Shown: positions 15,500-23,281 of the stretch, piece after piece
Numbering within the stretch: position 1 is the first letter of the stretch
Layout: each line of letters begins with the position of its first letter
Source of the DNA: Pedobacter sp. Leaf41
GTDB lineage: Bacteria > Bacteroidota > Bacteroidia > Sphingobacteriales > Sphingobacteriaceae
Reading direction: 5' to 3'
NCBI RefSeq assembly: GCF_001422545.1
Contig: NZ_LMLE01000008.1
Span: 51,946-115,945, forward strand
DNA: 64,000 nt
The notes under the pieces: model-generated
What the model was told of the DNA's origin: nothing
The model's database searches: none
The model's input: the letters and a program-made list of their open reading frames with translations, nothing else
Program-made: the position numbers and the translations under genes

Positions 15500-17002
15500 C
15501 TAATACCATAACTGTACACCATTGTTATAAATGAAAGGTCTTGAACATTTATCTATCCTTGAATTCCCAGTCAGTTTGTATAAATGATCTTTACGTACCC
15601 TAAGAAAGGTGATTGAAGAATCTCTTTTCGCCTCTACTTTTGAATGCATAGTCCAATAGCCTTTATTGTTTAATACAGATAACGTATAGATTTCCTTCTT
15701 TCTGATCCATGAAAACTCATCGGAAGACCGTCCAAGCGTTATATCGCTTCTCGACTTTGACTGCTTATCGAAGAACATACAACTTCCATCGTTATTAAAT
15801 ATAAAAGGCTTTCCAATAAACTTCAATCCGCTCTCAGTAGGTAAGGCTATTCTATAGAGCATATTTGTGGCCATGTTTGGAAACGATATCGTTTGATTAG
15901 AAATTTTTCCATAGTAAATAGGCTTCCATTCACAATAATTATAAACACATATATATCCCAATTTTTTCGACGTTCCGTTTTCCATAGTATATCTAATATT
16001 CTTTACATTAGTATAATTACTGGTTACGTCGATTAAATTATCGTTTTTATATAGATGCTCAATACAAAATGGGTCTTTTTTAATTAGGGGTTGAATAGAG
16101 TCCGTCCACATATTAGTCTTTCTAAAAGTTATCCTAAAAACCTTTGGTGGGTGATCAAGAAATTGATTTTTTGAGGGAAGTAAAGACCGGATTGTTCCGT
16201 TATGCAACTTGCTAGCATGATGATAAACATCAACAGCATGCCCCCCATTTCTATTCCCCCAATATGGAACCAAATCGACAGTAGCTGGTATTCCCGCCGT
16301 TCTTAGTAGATATACGTGTAGATACGCCAACCTTAAGCAGTCACCTTTTTTTATAAGATTCATTTCATTGAAGGACGGATAGCCGGTTAGTGCTGTAAAA
16401 TTAGTAGAATACTTAAACCACTTGTCTGAACCATTTACAATTAAGTTATCATAGATGTCCTCCGAAGTGGTAGAATTATTCTTGGCGTAAGTAGTTAAAG
16501 TTTTTTTCAGCTTCATTCTCAGAAGCTTTCTCCACTCATCTGGATATTCCCCATGTACTTTATAAGGTAAAACATAGTCTAAAAACAAATCCTTAGCAAC
16601 TGTTTTGTTCCATGGATATTGCTTCCAGTCTCCTATTGCTATATTTATCTCATCCTCTAAACGATTATCATCAATTACTGTGGAATCTGCAATGAATTTT
16701 GTTTTAAGATATGAATGATTTCGCTCTAAGTTTTTAAAAAGTCCTTCTTCGGACTTAAAATTTGATAGAATTAACCGAGTTCCATGTAGATTTGGATCAA
16801 TAACAAAAGAGGTTTGTGAAGTAAGTCCAGACATATTTTTATAAAGAAATGAAGCCGACAATAGCTTAAGGCTGTCCGTAGGATTACCCCTATATTTCTT
16901 CAAAAGGGTTCTATTTCCTTTATTCACCTCCTTACATCCACAAAGCAGAATAATTATGCTTACAAGAGAGGAAAGCCTAATCAACTTATTGAAAGTATGC
17001 AT
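15500..17002 (-). CDS. Lipoprotein with transglutaminase-like domain
   Basis: 500 aa. A lipoprotein signal ends at Cys23 (LLCGC). The transglutaminase/papain-like core shows GDCLRLAYLHVYLLRTAGIP (Cys222) and NGGHAVDVY (His255, Asp258), the order expected for the catalytic triad. The C-terminal 200 residues look beta-rich. It would sit in the outer or inner membrane facing the periplasm or surface and could act as a protease or cross-linking enzyme. It is the last gene of a minus-strand cluster with a 112-aa protein 1 nt upstream and an O-antigen-ligase-like protein. The substrate is unknown; the small upstream protein is one candidate. Confidence 0.75.
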   Translation of the reverse strand: MHTFNKLIRLSSLVSIIILLCGCKEVNKGNRTLLKKYRGNPTDSLKLLSASFLYKNMSGLTSQTSFVIDPNLHGTRLILSNFKSEEGLFKNLERNHSYLKTKFIADSTVIDDNRLEDEINIAIGDWKQYPWNKTVAKDLFLDYVLPYKVHGEYPDEWRKLLRMKLKKTLTTYAKNNSTTSEDIYDNLIVNGSDKWFKYSTNFTALTGYPSFNEMNLIKKGDCLRLAYLHVYLLRTAGIPATVDLVPYWGNRNGGHAVDVYHHASKLHNGTIRSLLPSKNQFLDHPPKVFRITFRKTNMWTDSIQPLIKKDPFCIEHLYKNDNLIDVTSNYTNVKNIRYTMENGTSKKLGYICVYNYCEWKPIYYGKISNQTISFPNMATNMLYRIALPTESGLKFIGKPFIFNNDGSCMFFDKQSKSRSDITLGRSSDEFSWIRKKEIYTLSVLNNKGYWTMHSKVEAKRDSSITFLRVRKDHLYKLTGNSRIDKCSRPFIYNNGVQLWY

Positions 17003-17003
17003 C

Positions 17004-17342
17004 TTAAATTATGTGGTCTTTTAACTCTTCTTTGAGGTAGTTATATGTACGTAGCATATTCTCTAAATTAGAAGGTTTTTTGGTCTTCAATGGTTCAGTA
17101 ACAGCTTTATCTTCGGATATTGATATTGTCACCACATCTCCCATATTTAAGTTTTGTTTTGGCCAGTGTGACAATTTTGATTGTTCAGAATCGAGTCCAG
17201 TTGTTGATAGCTGTAAACTTTCACTGCCGTCAGCTCTCTTTACCCAAGTAATCATCGCAGATAAAACGCCAAATTCCGCATCTACATTTGCTGTAGTTAA
17301 TTTTACTCCGTTAATAGCAATCTCAAAAGATGGATTTATCAT
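17004..17342 (-). CDS. Hypothetical 112-aa protein
   Basis: No family recognised, and no signal peptide, TM helix or Cys. It is beta-rich for the first 80 residues (FEIAINGVKLTTANVDAEFG) and helical at the end (LENMLRTYNYLKEELKDHII). It is tightly packed between the transglutaminase-like lipoprotein (1-nt gap) and the O-antigen-ligase-like gene (11-nt gap), so it is surely co-expressed. It might be a substrate, an adaptor or an immunity-type partner of its neighbours. None of these can be shown from the sequence. Confidence 0.6.
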   Translation of the reverse strand: MINPSFEIAINGVKLTTANVDAEFGVLSAMITWVKRADGSESLQLSTTGLDSEQSKLSHWPKQNLNMGDVVTISISEDKAVTEPLKTKKPSNLENMLRTYNYLKEELKDHII

Positions 17343-17353
17343 AATTTTTAGTG

Positions 17354-19120
17354 TTAATTTTTTAATTTGGTTAATACTAACATAGCATATTTTTGAATCT
17401 TTCCTATATCATTAGACCAGATTTTTACTGGTTGCCTAGTAATTATTTCAGCCAACTTTATCGCTTTTGCATTTTCCTTCTTTGCTATATAAAATCTTAA
17501 TAGCTCACCTTTTTTTACAAAAGAACTTGGAACCATGTACATTGCTAACATATACTGATTTTCCGCTAACTGCTTTTCATTTATGAAATCATAACAAAAT
17601 GCAGTATACATAGCGAGGTCACTATTTGAAAAATAACTACTGGCATCCTTTAATGTGATAAGCGCATTTTCAAAGTCTCCATGAATAGCCATTTCCGTTC
17701 CATAATTTTGTAAGAATACTGGATTTTCTATCAATTCAGGTTTGCATTTCGCATAAAATTTTTGTGCTTCCGTAAAATAACCTTTCACAGCTAAAAGAGA
17801 TGCTTTTTTCCAATAATACTCAGCTTTTAATGTTCTGCATCTATCAAGCAACAGTATAAGTGAGCAAAACAAACAGAAAATTAAAATAGAGGTTCTGACA
17901 GCAATATTTTGATAACTAATCGATACTACTTTCAAAGTACGAGATATAATTATTGAAATCAGAAATATAAAGATAACCTGAATAGAAATAATATGTAAAG
18001 GGTAGGAAAATTGACTGCATACTAATAAAGCCAGGATTGCGCAGACAGTTCCATTCAGAAACTGACAATTACAATTCTTAATCTTCAAAATGAGCTTTTT
18101 AGAAAGAAATAATATTGCAACTATCGTTAGAGAAAAAATTATTAGGCCTGTTTCTACTGCATACTGTAAAAAATCATTGAATGCATAATATGTATCTTTT
18201 GCCAAAAGGTCAATAAATTCAAAACTTTTGTTTTCAAAATAATCAGATTGATAAAGGTTGTAAACTTTCTTAAAATTGCCAATTCCAACCCCCATAAAAG
18301 GATGATCAAATATTATATTTAAGCTAACCCTATATATCAACAGCCTGCCGACAACGGATGTTGGGTTTTTTTCATAGAGATAGACAAACGAGAACAATAT
18401 TATTATTAATGAGAGGCTTACAACAACTATTTTCCAGTAACCTCTAATCTTCGGCGCCACGATTGAATTTTTGGAGTAAATGTTAATAAACAGAAAAATG
18501 CTTAAAGCTAGCATTAAACTTATAATTGCAGTTCTAGAACCACTGTTCATCAGCACTAAAAGAAATAAAAAAATGTTAATACTATTAACGGTGCTCCAAA
18601 ATTTACTCTTTAATCGAAATATAGTGCCGACAAGATATGGTATTAATACAGTTGAAAAAATACCCTGAATGCCTGGGTTTATGTTCAAGCCCGAATCGCC
18701 GTAGAACAACTCGCTCATAAATATTTTGTCACAACAGAGTAGTATACCTACAACTAAAAATGCAATACTGGAAACTTTAATGGTTTGATCGAGCCCATGT
18801 TTATTCGTAAATGCGAGAAAGAAAACGAAGCAAATTGTCAAATTGAATATCCTAATGTAATTTTCGCCATCGCCACTTCGAGTAATAAGTATTGCAAAAA
18901 TTATGCATGCAATCAAAAAAAAAAAACTTGTATTAAGCTTGAACGCGAATCGGTTGCAGATTATAACCAGAATTATGAAAGGTAAGGCGCAACAAATTGT
19001 AAACTCTTCGAAATTTATGAAAGAATTTTTTTGGGTGATTAAGGTTGATAAAAATAGCATTAACAAAACTGATAGTATTGTCACCTCTAAAATGGATAAA
19101 ATTTTTTCAAAGCAACGCAT
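17354..19120 (-). CDS. O-antigen ligase-like (Wzy_C) protein with C-terminal TPR region
   Basis: About 588 aa from ATG 19120, which starts 7 nt after the ATPase stop; the longer frame to 19210 would overlap that gene. There are about ten or more TM helices over residues 10-430, with the periplasmic-loop motif HPFMGVGIGNFKKVYNLYQ typical of WaaL/Wzy_C proteins. A soluble end of about 150 residues with TPR-like repeats (YYWKKASLLAVKGYFTEAQK, then further pairs) follows. Such proteins ligate or polymerise glycans at the periplasmic face, and some members glycosylate proteins. No glycosyltransferases or other capsule genes accompany it here, which is unusual for an O-antigen locus. Confidence 0.8.
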   Translation of the reverse strand: MRCFEKILSILEVTILSVLLMLFLSTLITQKNSFINFEEFTICCALPFIILVIICNRFAFKLNTSFFFLIACIIFAILITRSGDGENYIRIFNLTICFVFFLAFTNKHGLDQTIKVSSIAFLVVGILLCCDKIFMSELFYGDSGLNINPGIQGIFSTVLIPYLVGTIFRLKSKFWSTVNSINIFLFLLVLMNSGSRTAIISLMLALSIFLFINIYSKNSIVAPKIRGYWKIVVVSLSLIIILFSFVYLYEKNPTSVVGRLLIYRVSLNIIFDHPFMGVGIGNFKKVYNLYQSDYFENKSFEFIDLLAKDTYYAFNDFLQYAVETGLIIFSLTIVAILFLSKKLILKIKNCNCQFLNGTVCAILALLVCSQFSYPLHIISIQVIFIFLISIIISRTLKVVSISYQNIAVRTSILIFCLFCSLILLLDRCRTLKAEYYWKKASLLAVKGYFTEAQKFYAKCKPELIENPVFLQNYGTEMAIHGDFENALITLKDASSYFSNSDLAMYTAFCYDFINEKQLAENQYMLAMYMVPSSFVKKGELLRFYIAKKENAKAIKLAEIITRQPVKIWSNDIGKIQKYAMLVLTKLKN

Positions 19121-19127
19121 AATTACT

Positions 19128-19847
19128 TTAGAACAATAATGAGAACGCTCTTTCAGGGGAATCAAGAAAACTTTTATAAACTCTGTAAACTTCAGTCTCT
19201 TTGTAGGCAACTTTATTTAAACCATCTTCCGATATCTCATAAATTACGGCATTTGGGAAAGAGAGTAGGAGAGGTGAATGTGTGACAATAATAAACTGAG
19301 ACTGTCTCTGAACTAAACTGTCTAACTGAGAAAGCATTGCGAGTTGTCGAGTAGCAGATAACGCAGACTCAGGTTCATCTAATATATATAAGCCATTCCC
19401 TTTAAACCGATTTTTAAAGATAGCCCAAAACGACTCACCATGTGACTGCTCATGAAGGGAAACCCCACCGTATGAATTCAACAAGGCACGATCGTAACTA
19501 TCTATTACGGTTGCAAGATTGTAAAAGCTTTCACTACGTAAGAAAAATCCATCTTTTACTTGTTTGAAGCTTTTGGTGATTTTCATTCTTGAATGAAGGT
19601 CAGAGTGAGTTTCCTTTGTACTAAAATTGAAATTTTTACTTCCACCTTCAGCATTAAAGCCTAAGTTTACTGCAATAGCTTCAATTAACGTAGACTTCCC
19701 TACTCCATTGTCTCCAGTAAAAAACGTGACAGCAGGATGGAATTCCAATGATTCTAAATTTTGTAAACTCGGAATATTAAAAGGATAGTGCGAAGCACCA
19801 TCCTTTTTTTCAATTTCAAGAGATAATATATATCCGTTATATTCCAA
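19128..19847 (-). CDS. ABC-type AAA ATPase (COG3910-like)
   Basis: 239 aa. Walker A is TGDNGVGKST (about residue 46), the signature-like motif is SHGESF (about 135), Walker B is LYILDEPESALS (about 153), and the H-loop is THSP (about 185). It has no TM domain. Stand-alone, SMC-like ATPases of this kind are common in mobile elements and in defence modules, where they sense or signal DNA or phage states. It is first in the minus-strand cluster leading to the O-antigen-ligase-like and transglutaminase-like genes, 7 nt before the next start. Whether it works with them is uncertain. Confidence 0.85.
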   Translation of the reverse strand: MEYNGYILSLEIEKKDGASHYPFNIPSLQNLESLEFHPAVTFFTGDNGVGKSTLIEAIAVNLGFNAEGGSKNFNFSTKETHSDLHSRMKITKSFKQVKDGFFLRSESFYNLATVIDSYDRALLNSYGGVSLHEQSHGESFWAIFKNRFKGNGLYILDEPESALSATRQLAMLSQLDSLVQRQSQFIIVTHSPLLLSFPNAVIYEISEDGLNKVAYKETEVYRVYKSFLDSPERAFSLLF

Positions 19848-20001
19848 ATCAATCTAATCTAACAGGTCGAACGCCTGGGCATACTGTGAAATTCCAGTAT
19901 CCCTGGTTTAAACAATAAAATAAACAATCATCACATCGAGACATAGGAGTTTGATCTGTACACCCTACTGAAAGTTACGAAACTGATGTCAAAAAAGGAA
20001 A

Positions 20002-20060
20002 ATTTGGTGGTACTTTTCGTGGTACCTTTTTTCTATTTTCATTGAATTTCGTGGTACCTT
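20002..20060 (+). repeat. Right arm-type repeat block
   Basis: Three GTGGTACYTT(T) units lie near 20006-20017, 20017-20030 and 20049-20060. The first two, with flanks (20002-20043), align along their length with 2953-2993 at the left end in the same orientation. The block stands about 80 nt inside the right core. This fits recombinase arm sites; the role is inferred. Confidence 0.55.
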
Positions 20061-20101
20061 ATTTTTTCAATTATAAACAAAAACCGCCTTTAAAGATACA
20101 A

Positions 20102-20124
20102 AAAAGGGGTTTTTTGAACCCCTT
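20102..20124 (-). terminator. Island-borne terminator for tRNA-Arg
   Basis: A perfect 9-bp stem AAAGGGGTT (20102-20110) / AACCCCTTT (20116-20124) has an A run to its left, which is a T run on the minus strand. It lies about 24 nt after the tRNA 3' end, so the island restores both the tRNA end and a terminator. Confidence 0.75.
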
Positions 20125-20140
20125 TGAATTTTAATGAATG

Positions 20141-20161
20141 TTAAAAAGTGGTCCCGACGAG
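20141..20161. repeat. attR: right 21-nt attachment repeat
   Basis: Identical to 2888-2908. It covers the last 14 nt of tRNA-Arg (20148-20161) plus 7 nt downstream, so the tRNA remains complete after insertion. Confidence 0.85.
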
Positions 20162-20219
20162 AATCGAACTCATATCTAAAGTTTAGGAAACTTCTATTCT
20201 ATCCGTTGAACTACGGGAC
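20148..20219 (-). tRNA. tRNA-Arg (anticodon CCU)
   Basis: A 72-nt cloverleaf can be drawn. The acceptor pairs GGTCCCG with CGGGACC plus discriminator A. The D stem is GTTC/GAAT, the anticodon stem is GAAGT/ACTTT with loop TTCCTAA (anticodon CCT), and the T arm is ATGAG-TTCGATT-CTCGT. CCA is not fully encoded. It reads AGG codons and serves as the integration site of the island to its left. Confidence 0.93.
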
Positions 20220-20229
20220 CATTTATGCC

Positions 20230-20237
20230 GCAAATAT
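20230..20237 (-). promoter_or_regulatory. -7 box of tRNA-Arg promoter
   Basis: TATATTTG on the minus strand fits the Bacteroidota TAnnTTTG consensus and stands 10 nt before the tRNA 5' end. A matching -33 TTTG at the usual distance is not evident. Confidence 0.5.
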
Positions 20238-20358
20238 AATAAAAGTTTTGAGGCTAAATGTGTGAACTTAATGTTTGGGATGATATCCTTCGAAGAGGCT
20301 ATCCTAAACAATAGCGGATGTTATCTGTTGCATTAAATATTCACCTCATATTTTTGTT

Positions 20359-20751
20359 ATGGAAACGAAAATGATCTGGGCTAATCTTGCCGTGAAAGAC
20401 CTGGCACGAACTGCTGAATTTTACAATGCGCTTGGCTTTAAACAAAATGGAGCGCGAACTGCCGATCTGGTGAGCTTTTCTTTTGGCAATAATCATTTTA
20501 TTATTCATTTCTTTACGGAACAGCAATTTACCAATGCAGCAAAGTTAGAAAGCACGGCGCTTCACACCGGAACTGAAATTATATTTAGTCTCTCAGCAGA
20601 AAGCCGCGAAGAAGTTGATGCCTGGTTTGAAAAGACGAAGGCTGCTGGAGCCGCTATTTACGCCGGGAAAGAAAATTATCAAAAAGGTTACACCTTTGGC
20701 TTTTCGGACCCAGACGGACATAAGTTTAACGTGCTTTATTGGCCATCTTAA
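20359..20751 (+). CDS. VOC (glyoxalase/bleomycin-resistance) family protein
   Basis: A 130-aa single vicinal-oxygen-chelate domain. It opens with MIWANLAVKDLARTAEFYNA, the usual first beta-alpha unit, and ends with GFSDPDGHKFNVLYWPS, the conserved final strand. Members bind a metal and act as dioxygenases, isomerases or drug-binding proteins. The substrate cannot be told here. It is monocistronic, with a strong hairpin 70 nt downstream, and lies just past the tRNA-Arg, outside the island. Confidence 0.88.
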   Translation: METKMIWANLAVKDLARTAEFYNALGFKQNGARTADLVSFSFGNNHFIIHFFTEQQFTNAAKLESTALHTGTEIIFSLSAESREEVDAWFEKTKAAGAAIYAGKENYQKGYTFGFSDPDGHKFNVLYWPS

Positions 20752-21152
20752 CTTGAAGTTTACTTTCGACAAAACCTTTGAACAGAGTTTCTAAAGGCTA
20801 ACCTACATTATCGTATAAAAAATCAGCAGATGCAATTTGTGCATCTGCTGATGTGATCACTTTTTAACTTGTGTGTCTAAAGTGCTTGAGGTAACGTTTA
20901 AATACACGAGCGATTCACTTGTGTTTAACCTAAATTATACATCAGTTAGTTCCAGATGTACATGCTAAATACGAATTCTCAGCAAGGCTAGTTTTAAAAA
21001 AGATATTCCTATTTATATTATTCATTGATTTTCAGCATGCTTCGATTGCGCTTATTGGTTTCGGATGAACAAACGTGAATATCGCTTAAATAAGCTAACT
21101 TGCTGCTGTCAACGTTTCGAATTTAAGTGCCTCCAGTAAGCTAATCACACAC
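20752..21152. other. Intergenic, one terminator only
   Basis: Apart from the hairpin at 20822-20852 I see no gene or clear regulatory signal in these 400 nt before the esterase gene. Confidence 0.5.
20822..20852 (+). terminator. Terminator after the VOC gene
   Basis: A perfect 13-bp stem ATCAGCAGATGCA / TGCATCTGCTGAT with loop ATTTG. A T run follows about 8 nt later on the plus strand and an A run precedes it, so it may work in both directions. Confidence 0.75.
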
Positions 21153-22001
21153 ATGCTCCAACAAATATTCCACCCTATTTTAATTGCTCTTTTTTTCCTA
21201 TTAAATGTAAATACAAATCTTGCTTTTGCGCAAAAAAAGCTTGTAAAGGAAACCATTGTTGATAGTTTGACTTTTACCCAAAACAGAAAGATAGTAAATA
21301 GTTTGAATACAAATGTATGGCTCAAGAGGGATTTCATTCTTGATAGCATCCAAATTCCGTATCGCCTGCTTTTACCTAAAGCGCCTAAATCCGTAAAGAA
21401 AAGTTACCCTTTGGTGATAACTTTTCATAATTCCACCAGAATAGGCACCGACAATGAGCAGCAACTGGAGCCACTGGCAAAAATCTGGCTCCGACCTGAA
21501 ATTTATAATGACTATCCATGCTATGTGGTGGCACCACAATTCAACAGTCGATCTTCCAACTATGCGAATGATGAGGTGGGTACTGCAATTTCAAAACCCT
21601 CTGCGGATGTTTCTGCTTTATTGAAATTGATTGCCCAATTGGTAGAGGAATATCCTGATATCGATCGAAATAGAATTTACCTGATCGGCTACTCCATGGG
21701 CGCCTCTACTGCACAAAATCTACTGAACCTGGCGCCAGATAAATTTGCAGCAACCGTTTCTATCGCAGCCGTTTCAGATTTCTCTAACCTTCAAAAGATA
21801 AGGCTAAAAAACATTTGGCTCATCCATGGCGAAAAAGACGACGAAAACCCATACCAGAGTAGTTTGGCTTTATTTGATCGATTGGCTTCCAACAAAAATC
21901 TCGTTTTCACAACCTTCACCAATCTAAATCACAACAACATTGTAATTCCGTTTTTATTAACTGAGGAGATTCCAAAATGGCTGTTTAGTAAACGGAAATA
22001 A
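21153..22001 (+). CDS. Secreted alpha/beta-hydrolase (esterase-like)
   Basis: 282 aa with a signal peptide of about 27 residues ending AFAQ. The alpha/beta-hydrolase fold shows the nucleophile elbow GYSMGAS (Ser171), a likely acid in HGEKDDENP (Asp219 or 220) and His250 in NLNHNN. The family is that of dienelactone-hydrolase or PHB-depolymerase-like esterases, probably acting in the periplasm on an ester or short peptide. It is followed after 60 nt by a beta-propeller protein in the same direction, possibly co-transcribed. The substrate is unknown. Confidence 0.8.
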   Translation: MLQQIFHPILIALFFLLNVNTNLAFAQKKLVKETIVDSLTFTQNRKIVNSLNTNVWLKRDFILDSIQIPYRLLLPKAPKSVKKSYPLVITFHNSTRIGTDNEQQLEPLAKIWLRPEIYNDYPCYVVAPQFNSRSSNYANDEVGTAISKPSADVSALLKLIAQLVEEYPDIDRNRIYLIGYSMGASTAQNLLNLAPDKFAATVSIAAVSDFSNLQKIRLKNIWLIHGEKDDENPYQSSLALFDRLASNKNLVFTTFTNLNHNNIVIPFLLTEEIPKWLFSKRK

Positions 22002-22061
22002 TTTTTGATAGAACAAATGATCGCACCTGCAGGAAACCAGTATCTGTTTAATCGGTATTTG

Positions 22062-23168
22062 ATGATGAAGGCGAAGGCGGTTTGGCTTTACCTGCTACTT
22101 TTTGGCGGCTTATCAGTCGCCTTTATCGTTGTAGCAATGATCGACCCAAATGCTGGAAAAGGGATTAACGGATTTACTGACAAAAATCGTTACAGCCAAA
22201 AAGATATCAACCCTTTAATGTTGAAATACACCACTGGGATCCGCTCTATTTTTGCAGATAGCAAAGGAGATATTTGGTTTGGCAGTCACCAGGAGGGTGT
22301 TGCGCTGCTTCATGAAGGGAAATTTGAATATTTTAATAAGTCGAATGGTTTAATTGATCATCAGGTACGGAACATTTATGAAGATAAAAATGGTGGGGTT
22401 TGGTTTGAGTGCGGCAGGGGCTTAAGCCGATATCAAGATGGTAAAATGGCGGTTTATACCCAGAAGGATTACCATAAAAAAAACGACTGGAAGCTCAACA
22501 AGAATAGTATTTGGTTTAAGGGAAATGAGATGGAAGCCTATAATCAGCTTGAAGGCAACCCCGGCGTGTACGAATATGATGGAAAAAACCTCTCCTACCG
22601 CACATTTCCCATTCGTTCCAGAGTAGGGCATGAAAATCACTATTCGATATCAACGGCTTTTGCGAAGGGCAAAAATGGCAGACTTTGGTTTAGCTCCTAT
22701 GGCGCAGTACTGGGCTATAACGGAAACAATTTTAAAATTCTGAACGATTCGACTCTGGGTTTGAGCGACAAAACCGGGCATCTCCACACCAGAGCCATCA
22801 TGGAAGATCGTAAAGGCAACCTTTGGATTGGCAACAACGGGATAGGTGTATTGAGATACGACGGCAACAAGGTTGTTAATTTTACTGTTGAACAAAAACT
22901 TAGAAAAGCCGACACCGGGGGGAATTCGTTAGAAAAAGTTTTTGCACTTGCCGAAGATCAGTCCGGAAATATATGGTTTGGAACCGTAGGATCTGGTGTA
23001 TGGCGATATGATGGAAAGTTGATGAAGAATTTTACTAAAGCAGATGGACTGGAGAGCCAACACATCTGGACAATCTACAAAACCCCTCAAGGCGAATTGT
23101 GGTTCGGCGGCGCAAACCCAAGCGGAGTATACCAGTTAACGGGAGATAGGTTTGAAAGGAAATTTTAA
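22062..23168 (+). CDS. Beta-propeller protein with regulator-propeller (Reg_prop) repeats
   Basis: About 368 aa from ATG 22062; a TTG at 22005 gives 387. The N-terminal TM helix (WLYLLLFGGLSVAFIVVAMI) anchors it with the rest outside the cytoplasm. The body is a series of about 45-residue blades with the Reg_prop signature, such as IRSIFADSKGDIWFGSHQEG, VRNIYEDKNGGVWFECGRG and VFALAEDQSGNIWFGTVGSG. Such blades form the sensor part of hybrid two-component systems, but here no kinase or HTH follows, so it is a stand-alone propeller. Ligand unknown. Confidence 0.85.
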   Translation: MMKAKAVWLYLLLFGGLSVAFIVVAMIDPNAGKGINGFTDKNRYSQKDINPLMLKYTTGIRSIFADSKGDIWFGSHQEGVALLHEGKFEYFNKSNGLIDHQVRNIYEDKNGGVWFECGRGLSRYQDGKMAVYTQKDYHKKNDWKLNKNSIWFKGNEMEAYNQLEGNPGVYEYDGKNLSYRTFPIRSRVGHENHYSISTAFAKGKNGRLWFSSYGAVLGYNGNNFKILNDSTLGLSDKTGHLHTRAIMEDRKGNLWIGNNGIGVLRYDGNKVVNFTVEQKLRKADTGGNSLEKVFALAEDQSGNIWFGTVGSGVWRYDGKLMKNFTKADGLESQHIWTIYKTPQGELWFGGANPSGVYQLTGDRFERKF

Positions 23169-23186
23169 CCTTTACATCTATAATTT

Positions 23187-23241
23187 AACCTGCCAAGCCA
23201 ATCGGTCGCAGCTGCTACTGTGGCTTATGGCTAGGCAGGTT
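23187..23241. terminator. Convergent-gene terminator hairpin
   Basis: A 14-bp stem AACCTGCCAAGCCA (23187-23200) / TGGCTAGGCAGGTT (23228-23241) has one mismatch. It lies between the convergent propeller and azoreductase genes and probably ends both transcripts. Confidence 0.6.
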
Positions 23242-23281
23242 TAGTTTGAAATCAAACTCTTTATTTTTTTCAGTGTAAGAA

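Larger units (their letters stand above)
19848..20147. other. Right-end non-coding segment of the island
   Basis: No gene is seen. The segment holds the right arm-type repeats (20002-20060), a minus-strand terminator (20102-20124) and the attachment core (from 20141). No integrase fragment was recognised. Confidence 0.6.
2888..20161. mobile_element. Mobilizable genomic island in tRNA-Arg(CCU), integrase missing
   Basis: The island is bounded by 21-nt direct repeats, one of them inside tRNA-Arg. It holds an HTH/excisionase-like protein, a RepA-like ATPase, a VirE_N primase-like protein, MobC, a relaxase and an associated TM coiled-coil protein, which is the usual core of Bacteroidota mobilizable elements. 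Cargo lies on both sides: a methyltransferase and HEPN-type genes at 3.1-9.9 kb, and an envelope-type cluster at 15.5-19.8 kb. I found no tyrosine or large serine integrase and no type IV secretion genes. It would therefore need helper functions for transfer and, as it stands, for excision. A decayed serine recombinase start lies at 14852. Confidence 0.8.

Noticed and set aside
18480-19139. Plus-strand frames opposite the O-antigen-ligase-like gene
   Set aside because: Antisense frames of a membrane protein; composition reflects the complement of hydrophobic codons.
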